From: Neckera pumila
Lineage: Eukaryota > Streptophyta > Bryopsida > Hypnales > Neckeraceae
Length of the DNA stretch: 64,000 nucleotides
Assembly: GCA_963969595.1 (NCBI GenBank)
Contig: OZ018410.1
Coordinates: 25,672,913-25,736,912 of the forward strand
Direction: 5' to 3'
The first letter of the stretch is position 1, and every line of letters begins with the position of its first letter. Below are positions 25,101 through 34,757 of the stretch, one piece after another. Below the pieces are notes generated by a model. It was not told the DNA's origin and did no database searches. It worked only from the letters and a program-made list of their open reading frames with translations. Both the position numbers and the translations under genes were made by a program.

Positions 25101-27571
25101 TCATTAAAGCAGACAACATCCAAGTGAATATGGAGGTGTCTGCGAAGCCAATAATGCTCTCTGACTACATTGAGGCTTGGTGGATGAAAGTGTGGGACCA
25201 TGCATATGCTGGAGTATTCAAGGGCGCTGACTTGTTCAAGAAGTTAGAATCCTTCAAGGAATTCAAGGGCTCCACCCTTGCCGTGAAGCGGACCATTTAT
25301 AGGTACAAGACCTAATCCATTCTCTTTGACAATCTGTAATGGTTTTTCAAAATCAGTTGGTGAGATTCTATCGCTAAGCAACGTGTTTGTGACCAGGTAT
25401 TTCATGTTCGAACTTTACGCAAAGAAAGCCATTTCTAAGACGGATTTATCACCATTTTTGAAGACATGGCTAGATCAAACTTCAGATGATTGTATGTTCA
25501 CTGCTGCCCAAGACAAGAATTGGCCCACTGGTCATCTTCAATCAGGTGCGTGGTATCTGGACTGCAACGGGTGGATTCGTACTTGCTGAGGAAGAAGTTC
25601 TTTTCAAATCCATCAAGGAGAGCCCCCTGGTAGAGACTGAGTTACCAAAACTTGCAGGCCTTGATGTTGATGCTACGGAGAAGGCCTTGAAGAGGCAAGA
25701 GTTAGCTGATAAGAAGAAAGAAGAGAAGTGGGAAACAACAAAGAAGAAACAAGAAGAGAACAAAGTGAAGAAGAGAGACCAGAAAGCAAAGAAGGCTAAA
25801 GCGGATGCCGAAGTGAAGAAGAAGGGGAGGAAGAGGAAAGCAGACACTCCGGTGGTTAATCAAGCAATAAGTGAAGGAGCCGTGAAGGAAACTTCTTCAA
25901 GCTTTTCACTCACCCAGTCGCACCTGTTGCATGGGCTACCACCTCCACTTCCAAACCTGAATGTCGTGGTCACTATTGACCAGTGCATCTTGAATGCTTT
26001 TGTCACTACTCTCGTTGGATCAGAACCATTCCAAGACGTGCTATCTCTTCTAGAAAAGGTACTATGTGCAACTTTGGTCGATTTTATATGTCTCCTTGTA
26101 ACTTTGAACAACCTCCAAACCTATTCTCTATCATGCCATTGCAGGTCGTTCCATTTTTTTGTTTTAGTTCTCCTAACGGTTGTTCACTCTTACCTCTATG
26201 CAGCATGCCTCAGACAAGAGACGCTTCTTTGATGGAGTGGTTACAGGCAAAGCAGCCGTGGACCTGATAATTTTTTATGTCCCGAAGGGTTTACCGGTCC
26301 CAACCGTTTCCACACACCGAACATTCGTTCCAAAGTGGAACACATTCTCCTCTTCAGATCTACAAGCCGTTTTTGACTTCGCGAATAACTATCTACACGA
26401 TGCTGGTGCTCTTCTTGTGATGTATCCTTTCAGCCGGGACATCAAGTCCTTCCTCTTGGGAGACTGCAAATCCTTTGGATTTAAATTTGAGATGGAGTGG
26501 TGGGTCGGGAATAGATTGCATTTGACATCGCCTATGGACCCCTCTGGCACGGTAAGCCCTCTAACATGGATGGTGGTCAATCCTTTCAACTGAATTTATA
26601 CTCACATTTTGATACTTGTCGAGATCTTTATGCAGATCCTGCGCTTCAATATGTTGCTATACATGAAGGATACAACTGGGCAATCTACCTCTCAGTTCAA
26701 GTTCCAGCACGTTCCAGCTCATGTAGCAATTGATGTGGATGTTGGCAAAGATGACCTTTGCAATTTTTGCAATAAGGAGGATCAAACTATGAATGGCAAT
26801 ATCCCTTGGCGTGGGCCTCGAGAGAATGCATAGCCCTTCATGCAAATGCTGATTGAAGGGACTACCTCACCTGGTGATGTCATCGTCGATTGCATTGCAT
26901 CTACAGGTTAGTTTCTTTTTTCACCCAGAAACCAACATTTTGTGCTTTACATTTGTTTTATTCTATGAATTTCTAAAATTGTTGCTTTGGCATCTGTTCC
27001 TCTCCGTAGGTGCTAGAATCTATGCTTGTCGAGCTACTGGGCGGCATATAGTGGCCTTGGAAGAGGATAAGCCTATTTTTGATGCCTTCCTTGCTCCGTT
27101 AATCCGGCCTGTTGCAGATCTTTCCCATACACCACAAAGCTCTAAAGCTTTTCAAGTTGATTTGGACGACGAGGAAGTGCCGATCCATAAAGTGACAAAT
27201 ACTAACCGATTTAGTAAGTAAGTTTGCTCCTATATTTCTTCACCATTGCTAGAAGATTACTTGTTTAAACTTCTTCTCATATTCATTTTTTGGACTCTTG
27301 TAGGCAAGGTTCGAAAGTGAAGATGCCATCACAACCACCGTTCTTTGCAGATCTGGGATTCTTGTGCAGTCCTCTCCAAGCTTATCAGCTGCCCGTGTAT
27401 GTCGAAGCAGCAGCCAAACACCTTGAGACTTTTGACCCAAACCCAGCTTCTAGGGCCTGTAAGGTAGATCCATGTGTTTTAGTATTCATAGATCATTCTA
27501 CAAAAGATTCCGTGGGTGAGTCATTAGACACTAATGAGAGCTCTGCATCCGCATCTTCTAACAGTTCCTAA
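19169..27571 (+). pseudogene. methyltransferase-like accessory gene of the MULE, two TAGs and one frameshift
   Basis: Exons read by eye: 19169-19441 and 19833-19951 (basic, Ser-rich), 23765-~24060, ~24160-24348, 24471-24665, 24756-24971, 25067-25302, 25397-26058, 26204-26551, 26636-26906, 27010-27217, 27304-27571 (stop TAA). From 24471 on, splice sites and phases fit, except for a frameshift near 25540 and in-frame TAGs at 24531 and 26831. The 25620-25860 part is a Lys/Glu-rich coiled coil. The C-terminal part follows the beta-class amino-methyltransferase order. First comes a motif IV position (VDLIIFYVPKG, where the family has D/N-P-P-Y/W). Then comes a motif X/I region (SPGDVIVDCIASTGA, split by the 26906/27010 intron) and GRHIVALEED. 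The catalytic tetrad is absent, so even a repaired protein may bind DNA or S-adenosylmethionine without methylating. Family assignment is inference from motif order. Confidence 0.65.
20030..23735. repeat. satellite array, about 25 units of ~149 bp, inside an intron
   Basis: The word 'atggagctt(c/t)cc' or a close variant recurs about every 149 bp (near 20128, 20268, 20417 ... 23556, 23709). Each unit has 'cattgttggaa(t/a)cattttgg', 'gacagatttgctt', a G-rich/C-rich pair and a Pu/Py tract. Two hairpins per unit are evident: GGGAGGG..CCCTCCC around 'ttgtgat', and CCCTCG-CCAC-CGAGGG. Units at 20705-21149 are repeated almost unchanged at 21150-21594 (445 bp, three units). The array fills most of the 19952-23764 intron of the methyltransferase-like gene. 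Confidence 0.95.
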
Positions 27572-27756
27572 ACCTGAAGAAATCTTCAAACTCTATCTAT
27601 TGTATTTCCGTATACATATCTATATACTTTTGATGTTATCTCTCTGCATGGTATTTTGTCTTTTTTTAGTGGTCGCTCAAGCTTTTTATCCAAATAAGTC
27701 ACTTTGGAAGCCACAATAAATTTTGCCAACAAAAATTAGAAAATAGTTTGATATTT

Positions 27757-27873
27757 GGAATCCACGGTCATAGGTCCACAGTCAAAAATTGCAAAAAAAA
27801 AAAAAAAAAATCAGGCTCACAGGCTCTCCTGCTCTCCGGCTCATGCTCCAAGGTTCACAAAATAGCACCTCCA
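27757..27873 (-). repeat. right terminal inverted repeat of the MULE
   Basis: Read on the minus strand from 27873 inward: seven poorly matched bases, GCTATTTTGTGAACCT, then GAGC-rich sequence, a long T run (the A run near 27792-27810 on plus), and GACCTATGACCGTGGAT. The target duplication atctccaacc follows at 27874-27883. Confidence 0.75.
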
Positions 27874-27883
27874 ATCTCCAACC

Positions 27884-30800
27884 AAATTCAAATTAATTCA
27901 TCAAACACTAAACGTCTACCACAGCAAAACAAAGTATATTCAAAATTTATAAATTTAGATACTCTCTTGGATTTGTTTGGAATTCTTGAAAATCACTCAT
28001 AAATTGAATTGACTTTATATGGTTTAATTAAGGTTTTAATTTTTGGTAGTAACAAAATGAATAATTTAACTTCAACATCATAGTATTTGGTATTGTCATT
28101 GTGGCCAAAAAATCATGTGTCTCATATTTTAAAAGAGTCACACAATAATATTCTAAACGATGTTTTGGATGAAATTCAACCATGTATTGGACAACCAAAG
28201 TAAAAGCAAGTGCTATAGGTTTTGCCTTTCTTTTAGAAATGCATACAAGATATATCCTCTTTGTGAGTGTTTTTTGAAATAAAGATAAGTACATTTTATT
28301 AATCTTAGTCTAGTACTATGATTATTGTATTGACTAAGGGACATCCAAAGCCTCTTGGTCAAACCATTGACAATGAGCTACTATTGTAACTATTTTGGAA
28401 GTTCACCAAAACCATAGAAACACTATAGAAACAAGAAAATCTAGGCCTTACGAAGTATATACGTAAGAGCATCTCCACTAGTTCTCTTCAAAATAGATGC
28501 GCCAGATTCTACGTAGCGCGTGTCAGGAAGGCAGAAGGCCACGGCTTGTTGCAGGGGCCCCACCAGCACTCATCATAAAAGTTCAAAAACGTCAGAAGGT
28601 CCCGCTTTCCAAGGCACAAAAATGATGAAGCATGGTAGTGATTGCAAATTTGTCACCGACCCTGTGCAAGCTCTTGAAATGGTGAACATATTGGGAGTTC
28701 ATTTAAATAATAAAGTTGTGCGCTCCTCAAGATGCCATTGGAATGTGAGTTCTACCAACTTGCTTTGGCACAAGTCAATACTCAAGCACACTATAGGTTC
28801 CCGTGTTTGGCTCTCAATGTGGCGCGGCTTGCATTGAATTTTGATGAAGGCTGCCACTGGTGGGTTGGTTATTACTCCCCGGGCACGCCAAACCACTTGC
28901 AGGAGTAGTGTGGCACGCCCTGGTAGAGATGCTCTAAGCAAATATGTGAATACAATAACCCAATTAATACACGCTTTTTTCTTCAGACTATGACAATAAC
29001 CAATCATTGCATAAATTAGATGGATGTACTTTTTCTTTCAAGGAATGATCACTTCAGCATTGGAGGAAGTCAGAGTATTTTCAAGAAGCACTACCCTTGT
29101 GTTGTATTATATGCCTTCCACTTACAAGAGATGTATTTGTCCACAACTTTTGCTTTATGCCTTTGATGGATTTTGATATTCTTAGGCAAGGTACGTAAGA
29201 CTATCCTCCACCTTACAAAACAGATATACTTCTCAAAAATATTGTTTTTGCAATTTCAATGTTTAAAAGTTGAAGTCTTGAATGCAAACATGATTTCTTC
29301 TCCATATGCTGTAAGTTAGAAGGCTCAAAAAGCACTCATCTAAGAGAAAAAAAAAAATTCTTGTGTAGAAATGGGTGGATCCACAGATTATTGCATTTTT
29401 GCGGGAGAAAGAGAAATGAGGAACAAAACAGTGGAAATTTTAAATTTAATTTTTTGACTTGAAATGAAGAAGATATGATTTTTCAAAGTTAGAGGTGCCT
29501 AGGTCCCTATTAATGCTCATAGGTGAAACTAAAATGAATCAAAACATGCCTTTGAATGGAGCCAATGAGTTTAATAACAATCCCAAGCATGCCTTTGAAT
29601 GAAGCCAATGAGTCTAAGAATGATCCATTGTACGATTCCATTCAATTCACTCCCCATTGTAAAATCAAAAGTTATTGCAATCCTTGAACACCCCAAGGGT
29701 TTCCTCATACAGTGTCAAGTCCAATTCAAAGTGCTATAACTTTTGCATCCAATGCCCAAATTCAATAATACTTGTTGGAAAATTTGAGCTCTCTCTTCTA
29801 GTTTGTGTGGTAAATTTTTTAGATCAATTCAAGATGTAATGATTTTTTGGAAGCCAATCAAAGTTCACAGGTTCAATTTGCGTCCATCAAATTGCATTGA
29901 TGGCTGTAGCTTTGGGGGCTTGTATCTCCTTCATCCAATGTTTGTTTTCAATAAAATTTGTTGGATTATATTGCCCTTGAAGTCTAGTTATTGCATTAAA
30001 ATTTTATGTCAATCCAAGTTGTTTTGAATGTTTGGGAGCAATTTGAAGTTCAAAATCCCAACATTTTTGGATTACAGTGAACTTTGGCGACTTGTTTCTT
30101 CTTCATGCAGTGTCTGTTTTCAATAATTTCTTTAATAAAAGTTGCGTATAGTAGTCTAGTTTGTGTTGTTGAAATTCCACATCAATCCAAGAAGTTATGA
30201 GTGATTGCGAAGCATTTTAGTAGGTGGAGGTTCAACCTCATATGTGTTTTTTGTAATTTTTCTTGCTATTTTTTGACATTTCAAGGCCATTTTGCAAACC
30301 TCACTAAATTCAGGCCTTTACTATGAACAAAATCACACATGATGGTGATAAAATCACACATGATGGTGTCATTTACTCCGTAGTCTAAAATCACACACAT
30401 AGGATGGCAGTTTCTTGCCACACAAAATCACTTCCTTTCCTACATCCCTTGTGGACTACTTTGGGCACTTTGTTGGGGAGGTTGTTAATGCCCGAACTGT
30501 TTTTTTAGCCTCCTCCTATACTACTCAACTAATTGGAGCAATGGAGGGCGTTGTTTGTAGTGTGCAGGTTCTTGTTCAAGGGAGAGAAATTGAAGACCTG
30601 TTGATACAAGTGTAAAATGAACCTCTGTTTTCCAATCACGGCGTGATTCTTTATAGCATAATGCTCTCTGCGCCCTGCTGTGATTGAAGGACAGTGCTTT
30701 GTTTTCAACATAGAAATCAGAACACACAAATCAGGCCAACAGACCATGTTTGCAGAGGTATATACACTAAAACACACTCATTTTCTGTGAACTGTTTGCA

Positions 30801-31410
30801 ATACGAAACAAAGCATTGACGTGCACAGAAACTGTTAGCGATACAAAACAAAGCATTGACATGCACAGCTCCTAACCCTCCCAGGTACACAACTCATAAG
30901 TTTATAATGCCAAATTTTAATTACATATAATGTAGTTTTAGGTTATATGAAGTGTTACGAATCATTTTAGTCCAAGAAACTATTTTAGCCCTTGAAGATT
31001 GGAATTCAACGTTGCAATTTAAAAAACAAACTCATCACATCTTGAAGTTTAAAATGGACATCGAAACGTACATATCACGAATTTTTAAATATAAGTATGA
31101 AAGGGACAATTAGCAAAATTTGAGGTTTAAAATTAAAATCATGAAAGAATATCATAACCAAATGTATATCATAAGATTTTAAAACTTGTTGAAAGACAAG
31201 TTTAGAGACAATTTTTAAAATTTTACATAGAAAATGAAGGCAAACCAACTTCATTCCAAAGCACTGCCTAGTACTGTATGTAAATGGGCTAACCTTACAC
31301 AAAAGGCTCAAATATATAAGATCTTTGTACAAGTGTTCAAAATTAGCTAGATTAAGTTAATCTACAAAAAAATTCATTTGTACAATACAGAAAGAGTTAT
31401 GGATGCAAAC
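27884..31410. other. intergenic; one MITE, otherwise no gene recognised
   Basis: Besides the Tourist-like element at 28467-28934 I see only AT-rich DNA. Around 29500-30300 several loosely related sentences recur ('gcatgcctttgaatg(g/a)agccaatgagt', 'aagttcaaaatcc'), suggesting old duplicated repeats. A 24-base direct repeat occurs at about 30327-30366 ('aaatcacacatgatggtg'). Confidence 0.5.
28467..28934. mobile_element. Tourist-like (PIF/Harbinger) MITE
   Basis: The left end GAGCATCTCCACTAG and the right end read inward GAGCATCTCTACCAG form a terminal inverted repeat. TAA at 28464-28466 and again at 28935-28937 is the 3-bp target duplication typical of PIF/Harbinger. The GAGCATCTCCA terminus is a common one in plants. 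The 468-bp interior encodes nothing recognisable. Confidence 0.88.
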
Positions 31411-33934
31411 TTAGCCGTAGCACCGAATAGGGTCTGTGCAACCCTTGCTTGCTGACTGTCGTAAACCCATTCTGCCACCCTTGGTCAAATACTGTTGGTG
31501 ATAGGACTCTGCTCTATAGAACTTCTTTGCGGGAAGAACCTCCGTCACAATCTTTCTTAGTAGAAGCTTCTGTTGGTTTTGAAGTGACTCGTTTGCAACT
31601 CTCTCTTGCTCGGGCGAGTAGTAGTAGATGCCAGATCGGTATTGTGTTCCCCTATCACCGCCCTGTCCAAGCATACCCTTGTCAAATGACCTCTCTAACG
31701 TAAAGCACATCAGACTTGGAAATGACCTCTCTAACGTAAAGCAGATCAGACTTGGGACTCATGATCAAACCACCTTAAAAACGCTTGTCAACGCCTATTC
31801 ATGACATTATTCATTAGTTTCAACTGTGCTTTTCCCCAAAAGAGTTTAGCACCCCTACTTAAATAACTAAAGGATAACTCTAATAAGAGAAAAGCATTGA
31901 GAATATTTGTTTGTTGCATCAAAACGTAGATGAATTCATCCAATGGTGTTTGAAGGAAATTACACCCCAAAGTAACCCTTGTAGATTCTTGCCTAAAATT
32001 TACATGGTCAAACATGAGAGTCTACGTCAAAATTCATGATTTTTCCATACGACATTGGAAAATGCATTGGAATTGTCTTTCAATCGGCACGAAGACTGAA
32101 CAATAATTGAAGAAGACAAATAATATGAAACATGCTCAAATGCTTATTTGAATGCTTTTCGATGGACATACATAAACAGGGGATGGGTTAGTAGAATACC
32201 TGGCGATTAAGAGTTGTAGGATCATGGCGTTTCCAAAATAAATTGAGTAGATTGTCATAGCTGACTTCTGCTGGGTTATACTCTACCCTCACAACTTCCG
32301 AATGCCCTATTATCAAACGTAACACACATTGTCAAATTATGGGGCAGTACCATCACCCTCAACAACACGTGTTTTGATGCACCACAATAGCCAATCAAGC
32401 CAAATCCCTTGCCGCCCATGAAAAGCATACCCATAGATATTCAGCATCAACTCCAAAATAGTATCAGCACTTTTTCAAAAAAAAAATCAACAAATCTAAA
32501 CTCTTAATCATAATTAGTTCCCAGATTCACATCAGGGCATTCTGCAGGTATTAAGGTTTAAGACGCTAAAACCGTTGGAACATTCCCTTCCCTATACTCA
32601 CCCCGGTTATCAAAGCAACTCATCAATTAATACACTTGGGGTTATCAACAACCACTCATAGTGGTCTACAACCTCCGACTTTTGAACAAGAAATTCATAC
32701 ACAGTGATAAAAATTTGATCTCGAGAGAATTTGGCTCTTGCATTTAAAGTGAACCTCTCCACAACTCCACACTGACCTCCCCAAAATCGCAATCCTAAAT
32801 AATTGGATATAATGCTTAAAAGTTACGCAAATAGTATCCTGCACTCACAATGCAACCATGCAACACTCAACAGAGCAATGCACAAATATCCCGAAAAAAC
32901 TTCTTAGCAAAACCCTAGTCTAGAATCTCAGATTTCGAGAATTGTTCAAATTTTGAGACTCTTGCAACAGGCCCAAACTAGGTTTTCAATTCCCCTTCTA
33001 TCATCCAGTTCTGATGCTCCTAACGAAGCAACAACACAATATTGCGATTCCAAGTATGGGCACCAAAAATTTAATCCCTCCTTCCAAAACTATTCCAAAA
33101 TATCCCCCAATTCACTCAATTTCCAAAAAAAACGTAACCCTAAACTGCACAGCAAATTTTACAAAAAAAACACTCCTTCCAAAACCAACCCAAACATCCC
33201 CCAATTTCCACGCACTCTCTTTGTACCAACTGCACACCAAATTAAAACATCCCCTCCTTCCAAAAGCACCCCACACATCCCCCAATCACCCAAACTACTC
33301 AATCGATTTCAGAAAAAATACCAGAAGAGTTATACTGAATTTCAATTCTTTTTTCACGATTTACTGATGAGTAATCCTTCGTAATTTGGTTTCCCATCGA
33401 AGACCTAAAGGACTCAGAATCTCATCAACAAACCCAAATACAATATTCTCAAATCAATACACACCAATTCACAATTCCACCAATAAAGAATTAAAACCTC
33501 AATTAGAAATTCGAGTCTTTTTACAACCTACCCGTGTTCCCCGAGCAGACCGCCTCGTACGTCGGCAAGTGCACCTGCCCCTGCGAGTACCCCACCTCGG
33601 TGTTGGTCACGCCGGGTACGCGTTGGTACGCGAGCTCCACGCCCCAGAAGCATCCAGCTCCGAAGCACGCGAATTCACGTCCAGTCGCCGGCGTGTCGGT
33701 GTCCGGCCCTTGCGCGATTGCGACGTCCGCGGGGTTGGAGGGGCGAGAGCCCAAGCCCAGCATGTGGAACAACTTCTCCATGGCGGGGACAGAAGTGGAC
33801 TCCGGCGTTGGGAATGGTGCGAGGGAGAAGGGGAAGGAGAAGGGGAAGGAGAGATGGAGAAGCAGCGAGAGAAGAGCGATGGCTGCTGAAGCTGCTGCGA
33901 CGACGGCGGTCGGGGACTTCCACGGGACTGCCAT
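31411..33934 (-). CDS. MSRA: peptide methionine-S-sulfoxide reductase A (MsrA)
   Basis: Reduces methionine-S-sulfoxide in oxidised proteins. Three exons on the minus strand: 33934-33532, 32306-32200 and 31662-31411 (stop TAA), giving 253 residues. All phases and GT-AG borders fit. The active-site motif GCFWG lies at residues 94-98 with catalytic Cys95. TEVGYSQG and [11 protein letters not shown] follow, then the [12 protein letters not shown] substrate-pocket segment, the HQQYL motif, and a C-terminal recycling cysteine pair ([10 protein letters not shown]). The N-terminus has a hydrophobic stretch (about residues 8-40) and a Ser/Pro-rich linker, so a plastid or secretory targeting sequence is likely; which one cannot be told. 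The start is the first ATG of the open frame. A MITE lies within 70 bp upstream of the ATG. Confidence 0.93.
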
Positions 33935-34002
33935 TTGGTTGGTCGAGTCTAATGCAGTGCAACGTGTTGCTTCATGTTTTTGGGCTAAGGTTTAGAACCA
34001 GG

Positions 34003-34236
34003 GCCAGGGAGGACTGACCCCTCTATTGCCCCATCGGAAGGGTAAATATAAAAACTGCCCCCTATTTTGTGCCGCTTAAAATTTCTATTTCTTCAGGTCT
34101 CCTAACTAATTCGGGGCCTCTGATTGCAAATATGAATTCAGAAATTGCAAATTTCATCAAATGTGGCAAAGAAAGAATTTTCAGTGTTTTCGGCAAGAGT
34201 AAAACTTGGGGCAATAGAGGTGTCAGTTCTCCCTGG
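34003..34236. mobile_element. MITE in the MsrA upstream region
   Basis: Left end GCCAGGGAGGACTGACCC then 'ctctattgcccca'; right end read inward GCCAGGGAGAACTGACAC then 'ctctattgcccca'. This inverted repeat of about 30 bp bounds 234 bp. The interior ('ggggcctctgattgcaaat') resembles the middles of the TTAA-bounded elements, so the families may be related. It lies 69 bp upstream of the MsrA start codon, probably within its promoter or 5' leader. Confidence 0.8.
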
Positions 34237-34269
34237 CTTAGACCTAGCCTCTAGTGGAGGTAAAGCGAA

Positions 34270-34470
34270 GAGTGAATGTAAAAAAAAACCCTTTATTTTG
34301 TGCCATCTTTTTTAAATTGTTATTACCTCTTCTAGCTAATCTGGGGCCTCCAATTGCAAATATGAACTCAGAACTTGCAAATTTTATCATGCATCACAAA
34401 TAAAATGTCCTTGCATTTTCCCCAGGTGTAAAACAAAGGGAGCAAAACGGCCTCTGCAAGTGGTTTGCTT
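34270..34470. repeat. partial tandem relative of the neighbouring MITE
   Basis: Repeats the interior of 34003-34236 with changes: 'cccc(t)(t/a)ttttgtgcc', 'ctaat(t/c)(c/t)ggggcctc', 'attgcaaatatgaa(t/c)tcag' and 'ttgcaaatttt/catca'. It also shares 'cattttccccagg' with the element at 37520. Ends are not clear. Confidence 0.6.
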
Positions 34471-34514
34471 GTTGGCTGGAAAAGCCCTGGACCAACTGAT
34501 TCCTGTGCAGAACG

Positions 34515-34757
34515 TTAAACCCATTTCACAAAGTGGAACTAGTTGGGTGGATTTATTCTAGGAGAAAATGCAAGAATGTTTTATTTGCCACATATGAAAA
34601 AAATTGCAAATCTTGAATTCATCACGGATCCCATACTAGGTAGGAAATGTTTAAGACATCCACTAAACATAGCATAAGATAGGGGGCTTTTTTTTTACTT
34701 TTATCCTAGAGAATAGAAACTTTATCTTGTTGGTCCTACTTTGTGAGATGGATTTAA
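34515..34757. mobile_element. TTAA-bounded MITE family, copy B
   Basis: The left end TTAAACCCATTTCACAAAGT and the right end read inward TTAAATCCATCTCACAAAGT match closely over the first 20 bases. Similarity continues through the 'ggaccaacaag'-type block to 'attctctagga'. The element is 243 bp with TTAA at both borders. Confidence 0.85.

Larger units (their letters stand above)
13389..27873. mobile_element. Mutator-like (MULE) transposon carrying transposase and methyltransferase-like genes
   Basis: Seen directly: the 10-mer atctccaacc lies at 13379-13388 and again at 27874-27883. Just inside, the left end (GCTAGTTTGTGAGCCT from 13396) and the right end read on the minus strand (GCTATTTTGTGAACCT) match at 14 of 16 positions. 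Similarity continues as GAGC-rich tracts and an inner block (13530-13596 versus 27757-27815) sharing CCTATGACCGTGGAT. Known: MULE transposons make target duplications of about 8-11 bp. The interior encodes a MULE-type transposase (minus) and a methyltransferase-like gene (plus), head to head, each ending near one terminus. Inferred: one element, 14,485 bp, now non-autonomous because both genes are broken. It is itself host to a CACTA-type MITE and a satellite array. Confidence 0.82.

Noticed and set aside
28520..28837. Open frame of 105 codons as a small gene
   Set aside because: It lies entirely inside the Tourist-like MITE, which does not encode protein.
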